Shown here piece after piece: positions 33,394 to 47,948 of a stretch of DNA of 64,000 bases. The notes under the pieces were generated by a model, which saw nothing but the letters and a program-made list of their open reading frames with translations, made no database searches and had not been told where the DNA came from. A program made the position numbers and the translations under genes. Source of the stretch: Pleurostoma richardsiae (Eukaryota; Ascomycota; Sordariomycetes; Calosphaeriales; Pleurostomataceae); NCBI GenBank assembly GCA_030052745.1, contig JANBVO010000019.1, positions 310,001 through 374,000 on the forward strand, in the 5' to 3' direction. Within the stretch, counting starts at the first letter, position 1. Every line of letters starts with the position of its first letter.

Positions 33394-34469
33394 GTCTTGA
33401 CGTGGTATGGGCGTTCTTCGAGGTGTTTTGAAACAGTCAGAATGCACTGCTCAGAGAGGGGCGCCACGATCTTCTCGAGGGAGGCTCATGCTACCATTCG
33501 ATTGGCGGCCGGGCAATAAAAAGGAGCCCCCATAAGCGAACCACCATGCCGATATGCGGACTACGGAATCGATCTGGCAGCGGTACCCGTCGCCAGTCGC
33601 CGATGCGGGAGGAGGGGTTAGTGGTGGAGGCGGGTGGAGGCGGAGGCGAGAGTCGGCCATGGGGGCCAGAGCTGCGAACCTTGCAATGTAACGCGTCACC
33701 TAATTCGCTTTTGTACTGTCACTTGGTATTCCCCCCGAGGTCCGAAGCGCGTCTCGGGGTGAAAGGTCCAGGTGCCAATCCAGAAATGATCAATTTCTAA
33801 TGGCCTAGGATCATGCCGGCTCCCATGGGACCTGCCCCATATTGTCAGGCTGTAGTTGACGGGATTTTCGGTTGAACGAGAAACTACAGGACGGGTCGGC
33901 GGCCTGCCCCGCCGAAGCTCTCCGTAGCAGTCATGTCCGCCGGCTTTTTTCTCCTCCTCGGGCAATGCCTTCTTTGAGCGATCGTGGATCATCTCGCAGA
34001 GACGCGGATGTACCTCAAAAGGCACAATGTCATGAAGTCTCTGTCCTGATTTTGTATTACGCAAGATAACTTGCACACTAGGTGGAGCTCTAACAACCTC
34101 GGTGTTGCCTCCACCAAGCGGCTTGCTACTGTACCCGCAAACACTCGTGCCTCCACCTCCACCCCGGCCCTGCGCCGACAGGCAATACCCAGTGAGTACC
34201 GTGTAACAAGGAATTATACGTTATAACTCCCAATCAAGAGCTGATGAGGATATCGCTGCTTCCGCCATTTCGAAGTTCTGCGAGTGAGATGTCCATTCTC
34301 AATCTTCCAAGGGAATGAGGAGTGCTTTCCCGTTGGATGACGCCGCTATGTACATATTGGCAGACTTCATGGCCAACGCATCCTTCCAGACTCAAGCAGC
34401 TACAACGCACCGGCATCTCAAATACATATTCCTGTCCAACTTATTCTCTATCGACGCTACCTAGGAGGC
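33394..34469. other. Intergenic with one open but unsupported frame
   Basis: A minus-strand frame of 126 codons (33696-34076) has no ATG and no domain. The rest is non-coding as far as can be seen: the 5' flank of the tandem dehydrogenase and the 3' flank of P5C dehydrogenase. Confidence 0.4.
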
Positions 34470-36382
<1,913 letters not shown>

Positions 36383-36899
36383 GGCATTCAGATGAAAAAG
36401 AATGGACGGCCTCCTCCTCGAGTCTGTTGGTGGTAACGGGTTTGAACAGGACCTCCGGGTCTTTCAGCTGTTGGGATAATTGTCAACGCCGCAGGTGGAC
36501 TCTTGCGCAGATAAATCTTTCAATGAATAGTTCTCTTCTACCTATTGCAATGTAAACAGACACATTACCACCGGGATTTTGAAGTAAGGTGGGCAGGCTT
36601 CTACCGCGCCAGCTGCAGACTTAGACGCCTCTAGAGGCGATGATTACCGAGATCGGCAGCGCAACCGAGAGCTACGGCAAACATCCCGGACCTTGGAAAG
36701 AGATGTATCTCCTAGTAAACGTGCCTTCCAGCCGTTGATTTCCTCTAAAACCCAGGCTGTGATGCCGGTGGAACCCGTAATGCCGTTCGCGCTCTAGAGT
36801 CTTTCATAATATACGGTGCAATTTACAATGTTTTGGACGTCGAAAAGGCATAAACGGTACATACGGTTTCAGCCTATGATTTTGACTTGACTCGGCAGG
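36383..36899. other. Intergenic, P5CDH promoter side
   Basis: 517 bp between the P5C dehydrogenase start and the end of the P5C reductase gene. No coding frame is supported; no operator could be named. Confidence 0.4.
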
Positions 36900-37884
36900 T
36901 TATGTACGTCTAGTATCGTTTACATGGGTTGTAGTCTCCATGAGGCGAGCAACTGTGACAGCCTCGCGAAGTGCTCTGCCGATGTGGCCACGCACGGCAG
37001 CCTCTTCAAGAACCATCAATCCGCCAATCGTGCAGCCCTCGGGAGATGTACCCTGATCCTTCAGTATGCCCGGATGAACTCCACTCTGAAGAAGAGCGGC
37101 GGTCCCCTGCATCGATTGGTAGATCATGGTCTGCGCAGTGTTCCTTGGCACACCGACCGCAACTGCAGCATCGATCATTGCATCGCAGATTACCGCAAAA
37201 AATGCCGGTGTTGAGCCCCCGACAGCGGTAGTTGCGTTCATCAGCTGAGGACTGATGTGGACGGTCCTACCTATCTGCTGAAAGATGGAGTCCGCGAGCT
37301 GCAGGTACTGGGGTGGCATATCCGGGCCAGGTTCCTCGATAGCTGTGAGCGACTGTGAGACGAGGGCTGCAATGTTAGGAAGAGTGCGCAGGACCCAGAC
37401 CCGACTATCTTTGTCCTTTTCTGCGCTCGCGGCTCCGTATATGGTCTCTTCTAGCTTGTTTCTTGTCCAGCCGGCCACAACACTGATCACCAGCTTCCCG
37501 TCTAAGGCATGATACAGCCCCGGTTGCGTCAAAACTGACTGGACATCGGCGGGATCAGGCCCTAGAATAACCACACCAGATTCCTGGGCTGCCTCTACAT
37601 TATGACCCCTAAGAATGGTAATGTCCGGGGTTTGAGAGAACTGGTCTGTCAACCTTTTCTCCGAGCGTGCGCTTCTGACACAAGCGATGAAGCGTCTAAA
37701 TGGCAGCACCTCCTTACTCTTTTCGCGGGCATCAACAAGGGCCTTCAGAATTGCAGCCCCCAGACTTCCTGTTCAAACTGATTAGAACTGGTCTTGGTCT
37801 ATAACTCATTTGCACATTTCTCAGAGTAAAAGTCTACGCACCGCAGCCCAAGATACATAGAGTAGCATCGCGAGGGATCGACAT
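36900..37884 (-). CDS. Pyrroline-5-carboxylate reductase
   Basis: Two exons (37884-37842, 37768-36900) with a 73-nt intron give 303 aa. It reduces P5C to proline with NAD(P)H. The Rossmann motif is split by the intron and reads LCILGCGSLGAAILKAL. Later marks are VILGPDPADVQSVL, GKLVISVVAGWT, LRTLPNIAALVSQS, and the substrate/dimer helix region AVGGSTPAFFAVICDAMIDAAVAVGVPRNTA, TMIYQSMQGTAALL and KDQGTSPEGCTIGGLMVLEE, which holds the family signature. The usual MRVRNTP stretch is LRTLPNI, a mild divergence. It sits between the P5C dehydrogenase and proline dehydrogenase genes on the same strand, which is odd for a biosynthetic enzyme. Confidence 0.92.
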
Positions 37885-38688
37885 TTCCGAGATCTAAAGA
37901 AACGGCCAAAGAGCTTAAAGCGTGCTTTCGGGGTCTCAATGCCTTCTTTGACTAGGTAGTGTAGGCGGTAGTCAGAACTACTACCGCAGGTTATCAGGCA
38001 GCGCAACCGCTGGTCGTCGGTGTCATACCCGGATTGTTCCCTGCGCCCTGTGGGGTCTCGGATGCCGAGTCCGTAGCGCATGATAAACAGTCGGATACTA
38101 TCCCGATCAGCTATCTCCACGATAAGCAATCTGTCGACACCCTTTGCCGATAACCACGCCGTTACGTAATCCCGTCACAAGAACTCGTGACAGTTGCCAG
38201 TTATCTTCGAGCTCGACTCGACGGATATTTCGTACAGTTCAGCGACGGCCACGACGTGGCAGGATGCATCCTCTCTGTCTCGAGCAGCGATGTGACCGCT
38301 AGTCTAAAGCCCAAAGGTTTCTCAGCAGTACGTCAACAGAGAAATGTGTAGGAAGACTTGTCGGGGCGGCGTGAACAGGACTTCGCAGATACCTTCGACC
38401 GTTTGCTGGCCTGTCGCAATAGAAGGACTGGAACAGGTACGCAAGAAAAGGTGACTAGAACATTGTATCGGACTTTTTAGCTCGTCTTAGCGATTTGAAA
38501 CTTTCAAAACAGAAACCAGCTAATGTCGGCACGTCCGTACATTTCCATCGTCATGTACGGTCACTTCGCTAGCCCTCAGGGGTTGTCAAGGTTAGGGGCT
38601 GAGTTGGTGTCGGCACGGCAGCACGCAAACAATCCACAGGAATCATCACTGGTGGCTAACTTGCATCTTATTGAAAGCTTAGCTCTAT
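37885..38688. other. Intergenic within the proline block
   Basis: 804 bp between the P5C reductase start and the proline dehydrogenase stop. No gene or RNA is supported. Confidence 0.4.
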
Positions 38689-40167
38689 TCACGTTCTGAA
38701 GGAGAACGATGATCTGATCCTCCTTTTCACTTCCGCCTTCAGCGCCGCGTACTCATCAGACGTCCGGAGCACGGCGTCTCTGTTCTCCACCGCCCGCCGC
38801 AGCAGGTATGCGAGACACTCGCCTAGACTTCCCCAGGTTGTGCATTTATACACGTCCGGTGCAGTCTGGTCCTCGTTCTTCTCTTGAAGCAGCGAAAAGC
38901 TGACCTCGTCCGACATGCCGTGGAGCTGTCCGAAGCCGACCGGCACTGTAGGTAGGTTTGCCTTGGTTCGCTGCTGGTGCAACCTATGGGCTGCGAGCAC
39001 GCTGTCCCTGTTGTGACTAGCGAGAAAGAGTTTCACAGATGGGAAGCCATGACCATCTGGCGCCCCAAACCCCCCTATGTGCTGCTTTAGTGCCCCTTGG
39101 GCGATATTGTTATACGCATTGTCGGTATCCTGTTTTGTGTCATGGATCAAGGATCGGTCATCCGACAGGATGTAAGCTCCTCTCACTAGCTTTAGGCCGA
39201 GCGTGAATCCATCTTGAAGAGCGGCCTCGAGGTGCTGGGCGAGCAAGGCGGGCGTGCCCTTAAGATAGGCCTGGTATGTGTTATAGACAACGGCAACTCC
39301 ACCCCGATTGAACTTGCGCATGAGCTCCAGTGCCACTCGAGAAATACCCTTTTGGAAATGCTGAGATTCGGCATCGACAATGATGTGAATATTCCGATCC
39401 CTGCACTTGATGCATATCTCGTCCAACGCGTCAAGCAGCTGTTGGGATGGCAACTCTCCAGCATTGAAGGCGGCAGTGGCGGTGGGACCTGCTCCAGTCA
39501 ACCTAGTTGTCTCTTAGTATTTCGATCAAAGGCCTCAGAGACGCACAACGTACTTGACAGCGAGAAAGTCTCCGTCTTCAATCAAATCAATTGTGTCGAG
39601 CGTCCCGGAGAGCCAGGCCGCAATATCAGGACAGTGCATCTCTGCTGCGTCAACTCCATTGTTTTCAGCCACATTGCCAGGCGAATGTGTTGCTGTTTTT
39701 GTGCTGTGGTCAAATACAGTCTCGCGTGCGTAGGTGAGTATAACGCCGCGAAATCCCAAGTCCTTCAACTGTCGAACACAGGCTTTTGTTTCAGATTCTG
39801 ACTCCCCGGCGCAGAACTGATCGTAGAAGGTCTTTCTTAGAATGAAATGCAGGAGAGGGTTCCTGTCCACATTGAATAACAGCCATCGGCTCGGTTTGGA
39901 AAGAAAGGATAGGATGGAGAGAGAGGGGAGAAGCAATCTCCGATGCGAAGATAAACTAGCGACGAGCAGAGACCTAAGTAGCGTCCCAGTCGGCAGACTT
40001 GCTAGAGGGAAGACCGGGTCATCCTGTGTGACTTTCCGTACTGTCGCCTGCAGGGTCGAGTTGTATCTAGGTCTTCTCTTTGTTCCAAGCACCACCGTGA
40101 CCCAGCTTGGGCTCAGCAACCCCAGGGGCCCTAGGGATGCGATGTTTTTGGACTTGAGGTGAAACAT
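38689..40167 (-). CDS. prnD: Proline dehydrogenase (proline oxidase), mitochondrial
   Basis: Two exons (40167-39554, 39502-38689) with a 51-nt intron give 475 aa. This FAD enzyme oxidises proline to P5C and feeds electrons to the respiratory chain. The N-terminus is basic and hydroxylated (LGTKRRPRYNSTLQATVRK), like a mitochondrial presequence. The PRODH barrel shows KDLGFRGVILTYARE, KLTGAGPTATAAF, IVDAESQHFQKGI, VYNTYQAYLKG, LGLKLVRGAYI, VKLFLASHNRDSV, VGFGQLHGMSDEVSF and the substrate-binding helix YLLRRAVENRD (YLxRRAxEN in the family). It matches Put1/PrnD. It is divergent from an amino-acid permease. Confidence 0.95.
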
Positions 40168-41020
40168 GACTGGAGATAGTGAATTTTCTATGTCGCCTTC
40201 ATATCAGGGATCATACCGCGAGTATACAACAGTTACCAGGTTCTCTCAAATATCAACTAATTCTTGAGGATTGTGTTGTCGTCACGAACTTGCCATGTAT
40301 CGGAAGTCTTGCCGGTTCGGGTTGCCTCCCTTGAGAACCGATGATACGGAACTTAGCTACCAGGTGCCAAGTACGATGGTTCATTTTATTTCTCTACGGC
40401 TTCGTATGGGTGAGATCTCCGACTGATAGCTAGGTTCCCGATTTGAACTGATACACTGTAGTCCGTTTACTTGATCGGTTATGACGCCGCTCGGGCCGTG
40501 GGATACATCGAGTACATGTCGGTTAACACGGCCACCTCTGCTAGACTAAAGCTCCCACCCTCCATTCGCTCTAGATATCTTTAACCGGTTAGTCCTCGTC
40601 CTCGACATTGTTTGACGCTTGGTAGATAAGTGGTGGGTCATGACCATGTCCTGATACGGGGAACGGCGTATGACGTAGCGTCGGCTTGCTATCCGATCCC
40701 CCATAGCTGCTCACCTCACGCCGCCTGATATGCACTGCACACTGCGGCATGCTGGAACTGTGTCTATTTGCGGGGGATAAGGGTGTCTATGTAGTGGATC
40801 ATTGCCTTATCTTGATTCCAGCCAAGTCGGCTGATAACCTTGCTTGGCTGCCTCGCCAGCTGGGCCAGCCTCCAGGTTCCCCCCCTGTCATTTCGTGGGA
40901 TGCTTCGACTTTAAAGGTGCCGGGTGGGCACCCGTGCTTTGATCTTGGAGTTTCACACACTGACTGAGAATCTTGAATTCATCCACTGGAAACCGGCCCA
41001 GACACGAAAACTCCATCGCA
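40168..41020. promoter_or_regulatory. Divergent promoter, proline dehydrogenase and permease
   Basis: 853 bp separate the two starts, a layout like the prnD-prnB intergenic control region known in Aspergillus nidulans. A CGG-N8-CCG inverted triplet lies at 40476-40489. Zn2Cys6 proteins bind inverted CGG triplets, but the spacing differs from the N10 of yeast Put3 and the match could be chance. Confidence 0.45.
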
Positions 41021-42777
41021 ATGGCATCCCCAAAGGAGAAGACAGATGGCACATCGGAACCGGATATCGCACGAGCTGTCTCTAGTGGTGCCAGTGTTCA
41101 ATTCGGCAGCCTTGGCGACAACGTTGATCAGCTTCAACGGCGGCTCGGAAACCGCCAGGTCCAACTTATTGCCATTGGTGGGTCCATTGGCACGGCGACG
41201 TTCGTCAGCATCTCAAGCGGCCTGGTAAAGGGCGGTCCTGGAAGTCTGTTTCTCGCATACACAATCTACTCATGCGTCCTGGGCCTGGTCAACAACTGCA
41301 TGGCTGAAATGGCCGTCTTCATGCCCGTCACGGGGGCTTTCATCCGGATGGCAGGCCGCTGGGTTGACGAGTCCTTCGGATTTCTGGCAGGTTGGAACTT
41401 CTTCATCTACGAGGCTGTCCTGATTCCTTTCGAGATCACCGCACTCAATCTGGTTCTATCATTCTGGCGAGATGATATTCCGGTGGCAGCAGTGGTGGCC
41501 GCCTGCATCGCCCTCTACTTGTTGGTATACCATTAACTAAAATCGAGAGAAGTCTGAGATAAACTGATGTCGCACCTAGAATCCTGAACGCCTTTGCAGT
41601 CAAATGGTACGGCGAAGCCGAATTCTGGCTCACTACCGGCAAAATCAGCCTAATCTTGATCGTTTTCTCGTTTACGTTCATAACTATGGTCGGCGGCAAC
41701 CCGAAACACGATGCATATGGCTTTAGATACTGGAAGAAACCAGGCGCCTTTGCCGAGAACATCACGACAGGTGATCTGGGTCGGTTTGAGGGATTCCTAG
41801 GCGCTCTCTGGAGTGCAGCCTTCAGCGTTGTTGGTCCGGAGTACGTCTCCATGGTTTCTGGAGAGACGAAGCTCCCTCGCCGATACCTTAAGAACGCCTT
41901 CAAGACTACATACGCGCGATTTGCTTTCTTCTTCATTGGCAGCGCGCTGTGTGTTGGCATCGTTGTTCCCTACAACGACAGCACGCTTCTATCCATTCTG
42001 AATGGCTCTTCAGAAGGGGCGGGGACCGCAGCGGCGTCTCCATATGTCATTGCCATGAACAACCTCGGCGTCGACATCCTTCCACACATCACCAACGCAC
42101 TACTGGTGACGAGCATCTTTTCCGCTGGCAACGCTTATACGTACTGCGGATCTCGCAGCCTCTACGGCCTTGCGCTCGAAGGGCAAGCACCTAAGTTCCT
42201 GCGCAAGTGTACCAAGTCTGGCGTTCCCATTTACTGCCTAGGAGTGACCATGCTGTTCCCCTTTCTGGCCTTCCTCAACGTCTCCAGCAGCACGGCAAAG
42301 GTGCTTACATGGTTCACCAACGTCATCACAGCAGCTCAGATCATCGATTATATCGTCATATGTATCACCTACCTGTTCTTCTACAAGGCGTGCCGAGCCC
42401 AGGGATTTGATAGGCGGACGTTTCCATACTACGCCCGCTTCCAACCCTACTCTGCCTGGATCGGCCTTGTCTTCTTGACGGGGGTGGTCTTCGTATACGG
42501 CTACAGCGTGTTCCTCCCAGGACATTGGAGTATCAACAATTTCTTCACCTACTACACAATGGTCCTTATCTCTCCAGTTCTCTATTTTGGATGGAAAATC
42601 ATCAAGCGCACTAAGTTTATCAAGGCGACGGAGGCAGATCTCGTCTGGGACAGACCGGTCATCGACGCATACGAAGCCGCTTGCACTGAGGAGGTCCCAG
42701 GGTTCTGGACGGAGATATTGCAAATCTTTGGGCTGCGAAGGAGGGCTAAGAGTACTGACAGAGTCTCAACTCCCTAA
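41021..42777 (+). CDS. Amino-acid permease (YAT/APC superfamily)
   Basis: Two exons (41021-41520, 41580-42777) with a 59-nt intron (donor GTTGGT) give 565 aa. It is a polytopic membrane protein of about 12 helices. The first helix begins LGNRQVQLIAIGGSIGTATF, the counterpart of the RHxxMIALGGTIGTGLF signature of fungal amino-acid permeases. Also seen are GFLAGWNFFIYEAVLIPFEI, the conserved GPEYVSMVSGETKLPRRYLKNAFKTTYARF loop and SRSLYGLALEGQAPKFLRK. It probably imports an amino acid at the plasma membrane; proline is inferred only from its head-to-head position with proline dehydrogenase. The signature carries an unusual TATFVSISSGL in place of TGLFLGSGxxL, and relatives of this subtype have been assigned to other amino acids, so the substrate is open. 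Confidence 0.88.
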
Positions 42778-44166
42778 GCTCCGCGCACACTGCGTCGCGC
42801 CCCCGAGTGCCCCCAGACTGGACATCTGGCAGTCTGTGCAATCATGGGAGGACCCCCCGGGGGGGGGGGGGGGGAATAAACTTGCGTTTGACTTCTGAAG
42901 GTAGAACGAGCAATGTGATTCGCTTCTTGGTATTCGATTTCAATGAACTGTGCTTCCAGCCAAATGCTCAACAAGTCTTGAATGTGCAAGGGGGATCGGT
43001 CATAAGGCGGACCGGGATGCTCCGACAGGCATTGACTTTATCGAGCGCCTAATCCAAGTTTTCTTCTACAAAGTTCGTATTCCAATGCGGCGAGCCCTTG
43101 AAGTGTAGTCCGAGTAATCCGCACGAAACCAGGGCCTGGTCTTTGTATGAGGTAGAATCCAATGAACTTGTCCTTCTCGTGACGCTCAACGGAGGCGTGT
43201 AAAACGCCTGTTGAGAGCACAATTCAACGTTCCAATATATATAACATTAACGTGCCATCTAAACGTAAAGATTTGGTTGATCTGCCCAAATGAGAACCTT
43301 TTGAGTACAAATCCCCCCTAGCATGTGCTGATCTCGGGTGCTCGAGTCTGCCTTGGAATCTATCTAATTGCGCTGATGATTGGAGCGACTTACAGAGCAT
43401 TATCCTACTGACCGGCTGCAGATGGCTTCCCTGGTCTGAGATGTGAACTCCTATAATATTCCCATTCTGGGCCCTACATGACCATGAATCATGATAACCT
43501 ACGTTGGTAGCTTACTGGAACGGTGCGGTCTGCCGCCAAAGCCGATCGTGCCGTTGGCGACCGGGAGCTTAGCCGACTTCCGGTCTGTATAGATAGCACT
43601 ACTCGTGTTAGCCACCCCCACGACCCCACGATTACCCCTTAAGGCCGATGCTAACCACCTCACCAAAACAAGTCAACTCTGAGCGACTGCAGTAAGCCTA
43701 CTGATGGGGGCGTCGGCGGACCGCCGAGAGATAACACAATGCTCTTGACTGCAATAGCCAGTGCGAGAAACGATCGGTAAATGCCTTGCGTTTGGACTAC
43801 AGTCTCTTGCCTTAGTTCATTAAGGAGAAGAGAATGAGCAAACCTGATTATATCAAAGCGGTGGTATCTAGTCGAGATGAAACGTCTGAGCAACACGATG
43901 TTTAGGATGCAGGTGGAAGTGAGGAGCTGGGTGCGAGGAGATGGGTGCGAGGAAGCTCACGCCTAATCCAGGGAGGACAGCACGATCGATAAGGGAAAGG
44001 GGTTAGCGATAGCCCGCCGTGTCTCTAACCTCATTTGTCGCTCTGCACCCCACACTGGAGATCTCCGGCCGCTGACTGCCGGACCGCTATCATCGCCCCT
44101 CACTCCGTCGAGGTTCTAACCCAAGAACTTCAACTCACGTTGGGTATTGAGCACTTGACCACGAGG
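42778..44166. other. 1.4-kb intergenic region
   Basis: Between the permease and the Zn2Cys6 regulator. It contains a C6G16 homopolymer at 42853-42874, just downstream of the permease stop. No supported gene. Confidence 0.45.
42853..42874. repeat. C6-G16 homopolymer tract
   Basis: Six C followed by sixteen G in the permease 3' flank. Such a tract is prone to slippage and to sequencing error, so its length should be treated as approximate. Confidence 0.8.
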
Positions 44167-46747
44167 ATGTCATTGGAACCTAGCAGCACGCTTAAACGTG
44201 TTTCAAAGCGTTCTTCAAATGCGTATGGCCTCTATTCCCGTCTAGGTGCGGGTTTGACTTGCTGACAGTGGTTCCCGATAGTTGCTCACGATGCCGAAGA
44301 CAGAAAATCAAGTGTTCAGGGCTGCAGCCATGCCACGGGTGTAGTAAGCGGGATCTTGTTTGCATCTTTGATGACAGAGACAACAAGGTCTTGGTAACGC
44401 AAGGGTAGGCCTTGACACTGGCAATTCTCATTTGCCATTGCACGCTGACAGGCAGAGCCAAGATACCTCTCAGACTTGCAGCAGAAGATTGCACGCTTAG
44501 AACAGCGCCAGGCGGGAATATTCAGTCCTCCGACCACAACTGGCGAACAGAGCACTGACAGGGCTGTCGAAGATTGTATGACCTGCTTCCTTCTTGACCA
44601 TGAAGTCGAGCAGGGTTGATGATTCAGTAGTAGCTAGCTCCGACGTTGCAGAATCGCAACATGACGAGTCTATAGTTCCTCCGTCCCCGTCCAGGACGCA
44701 GCAAACGGACCCAGAATCGTCTGAGCTAACGAATCCACTAACTGCAACACCGTCAACATTCATGTCGGCATCTAATGGCAGGACATGTGAGTCTAGAAAC
44801 TCCTTACGCGATAGGCTTGGGACCGGTCTAACGAGAAAGGCAACAGTTTACCTTGGCACTTCATCAAATTGGTCATTCTCCAGACGCATTCTCAGCATGG
44901 CGCATGAGCATGCCTACCAGGCGCCTGTTCCCCCGGACGCGCTCCTGTTTGATGGCTCTGCATATGACCTAGGATGGGACGGTTCCCGTTGTACTTCGGG
45001 TGCCGCCAGCCCGGTGATACCAAGCCTCGACTACGCTATCTACCTAATTAATGCTGTTAAGTTCCATTGCGGTCAACTGTACCATCTCTTTGACGAGGAG
45101 GACTTTATGGCAAGTCTGCACAAATTTTATTCCGACGGCAGCGACCGTATCGAAAAAGCTGGCTTGTGGTACGTCCACTTCATTGCGGTACTAGCCTTTG
45201 GGAAGACATTTATTCTACAGAAAAACCAGGGAAAGAGGCCGTCCGGCGCCGATTTCTTCATCAAGACTCTGCAGCTTCTTCCCGACGTAACTGCTCTCTG
45301 TGCGGAGCCAATCCAGTCGACGGAAATCTTATGTTGTATAGCGCTGTACTTGCAGTCTCTCGATTATCGCCACTCCGCACACATATTTGTAGGTGGATGG
45401 CAATAGTCAAACTGAAGAGTGGTGCAAGGTTGACTCGCGATACAGATAGGTCAAGCTATGCGCATGGCATTAGGGTATGGTATGCACACAGACATGCCGG
45501 TATCGCACCTCGGGGAACACCTCGTTCAGAGATGCCGCAAGATATGGTGGACTGTGTACATCTTGGATCGTCATATGACTTCCTTGATGGGCCTTCCCCA
45601 GTCAATCAGGGACGATGATGTCTGTTGCCAACTCCCAAGTTTCTTCGGCTCAGTTCAACGAACTGCAGCCCTACGCATGCAGATCAAACTCGCCCGGATC
45701 ATGGCAGAGATTAACAGCAGTATGTGCGGCATACTTCTTGTCGATGCTATTGCTTACTGACATGCCCACTCGCCATTAGCTGTCTATGGAAAATGTGGCA
45801 GCCTTAGAAAGAAGTTCCTGTACAGCACCAAGACAGCGCTAGAGAGCATCGCAAGCCTGGCGGACGAGCTCCGACTATCGTTTCCTTTACATCCAGGCGA
45901 GGAGTTCGGCGGTATATCAAGGATGTCAGCTCATCTTCATCTTCTCTACCATCAGGTTAGTGCCACTATCTGGATCCTCTTGATTCTAGGGCCTTATTAA
46001 ACCTCCCTTCTCCAGTGCATTATTCTCGCTACACGACCTCTGTTATTCTGCTGTCTCAAAATCAGATTTGAGTCGCCACCGCAGTTGCAATCCCTAGTTG
46101 CCTCACGCAAAGTTCGGAGTCTCTTGATGATGTGTATCGAGGCAGCTCAACAGATACTCAACGTACTAGACAGTGTCCAGTCTCAAGGGCTTCTTGGTGA
46201 GGTCACCTTGGACAACAACTCACTGGAACCAGCTAATGCCTCTATCTGCATAGAAACCTTTCTTCCATTTGATCTCGACTCCCTCTCTGTATCCACCACG
46301 GTGCTCCAAGTCGCGCCAGCTATCGACGCACAGTTGCTTGAAAGCTATCCTCCCTGGTTACAGAAGTCTTATGCACTAATGGAGGAGATGGTCTCGAGCG
46401 GAAATCCCATCGCCGAGTTTCGAAAGACTGAAGTTCAAAAGTTGGATGAGATATTCGCTGACATTTCTGCTAACCATACTCGGGACCATTCCGGCCCCAG
46501 TCCTCCCATCCGCACCGGTGGCCATCCGATTGCAGAAATTTCCCATCTAAGCGCCGAGTCGTCTACGGCTGTGTTACCCCTCCCGCATGATCTTGTGCCT
46601 ACTCAAGTGAACCCTGGTGACGATGGAGGGATTGGTGGTGATTTGACAGCTGAGCAAATCATGGCGATAGCAAATTCAATTGAGAATGAGGATGCTGAGT
46701 GGATTTCCCGCTCAATATTGGAGAACAGCTTCTGGGAAATTGAATAA
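44167..46747 (+). CDS. Zn2Cys6 transcription factor, Put3-like
   Basis: Seven exons (44167-44222, 44282-44393, 44452-44575, 44628-45392, 45450-45719, 45780-45955, 46016-46747) with introns of 52-60 nt give 744 aa. The zinc cluster is C20-x2-C23-x6-C30-x5-C36-x2-C39-x6-C46. It is followed by a linker and dimerisation coil (VLAEPRYLSDLQQKIARLEQ) that resembles the Put3/Uga3 arrangement. The fungal-specific domain shows ALRMAL-like MRMALGYGMHTDMP and RCRKIWWTVYILDRHMTSLMGLPQSI. An acidic C-terminus could be an activation domain. Put3 activates proline catabolism in yeast; here the adjacent block makes proline genes the likely targets. The link is inferred from position and architecture, not from binding data. 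It is not obviously like the A. nidulans PrnA zinc cluster. Confidence 0.86.
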
Positions 46748-46884
46748 CAAAAGAATGGAATATTGAACATTGTCCTCCGGCGCACGATGTCTTACCCGTG
46801 AGTTCTTACATTATCTGGTTAGTGAATACACGTATGCTTAATTTATTAATACGGGTATATACCCGGTTCCTTCTCGCTGTCCTG

Positions 46885-47620
46885 TCATATTTCCTCTTCG
46901 GCTTCCCTCTCGCTCTTCCGGAGCCTCATCAGAGGAGAGAGAGGCGAGCTCTGAGCGATATCGGTCAATTCCTGATATCCCGCTTTAATATAGAGTGATT
47001 TTGAGTCTCTCTCCGCATCGAGATATAAAGGATAATCCATGCCATCTGCCAACTCCTTTCCAATGTCCAGGAGCATTGATCCATACCCCCGTCGCCTGGC
47101 AGACTCTTGCGTTGCAAGTATTTCGAGATCTGCTCCAGACATGGTTAAAGCTAGACACACAAAGCTGTATAGTGAGGCTTACAAATGTGCTCCTTGGTTC
47201 CCATGCCCAGTTCGTGTTGGGATTCCATCCCTGCGAAGAATTCTTCAAGGCCCTCCGTGCTCATGCCGGGTGGCACAGCCGGCCAGCGTGACCTCCAGCC
47301 CTGGAGTCCATTGTCCCCTGGTTTGATCACCCAGTAGGAGGCCACTGAGAGGGTTTTCCCTATACAATCCAATTAGCTCTCAAAGTGGTCCTCGGGGAAT
47401 GGCTTCCCATCTTACCATCCTCATCCCGAACGACATAGACCATGGCTTCTTGCCTCCCTTCCTTACCCTTGATCCAGCTTCCATAGGCCTCCTCAAGAAA
47501 TTCGCGACATTCACGGCTTTGAGGAAAGAGAGGTTCGAAGAACTCGTCATTAAAACCGCTGTAGAAGATGTCCACAAGTGCTTTCACATCTGCAGGAGTA
47601 GCCTTGTTTACAATCGCCAT
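46885..47620 (-). CDS. GNAT-family N-acetyltransferase
   Basis: Three exons (47620-47416, 47359-47183, 47129-46885) with introns of 56 and 53 nt give 208 aa. The N-terminus VNKATPADVKALVDIFYSGF is the usual GNAT alpha1 start. The acetyl-CoA binding motif A reads LEILATQESARRRGYGSMLL, with the (R/Q)xxGxG/A pyrophosphate loop. YIKAGYQEL is motif B. It transfers acetyl from acetyl-CoA to an amine; the acceptor is unknown. The end lies only 137 bp from the regulator's stop, convergent with it. Confidence 0.85.
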
Positions 47621-47948
47621 CGTGCCTTTTCAGTCCCATGAAATGGCGTGGGAATCTTTGATCATGATCGAGAATGGAAAGCTCTGGCCATCTTATACAT
47701 CTTAATGGAACAAGTGGAGGTACTCTGGCTTTGCTGATGTGAGATTTAAGTCCGAACAACAGCTGTCACGGAGCTATCCGACGTTACGTGAAGGGCATCT
47801 AGAACGAGAAATACTATAAGCCGATTGGTACGTCCAAATTTGAGTCAGCGGCAGCTCCGCCGCCTTCCGCCACCGACCATTGCAGGGGTACAAGTTGCTA
47901 GGCCTCCTTTTGTATACATAGCACCCTTTCTCGAGATCTCAATGAAGC

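Noticed and set aside
33696-34076. 126-codon minus-strand open frame
   Set aside because: No ATG, no domain and no splice partner; kept only as a note in the intergenic entry.
41445-41960. Minus-strand frame across the permease intron
   Set aside because: Crosses a clear exon-intron-exon structure of the permease on the other strand.
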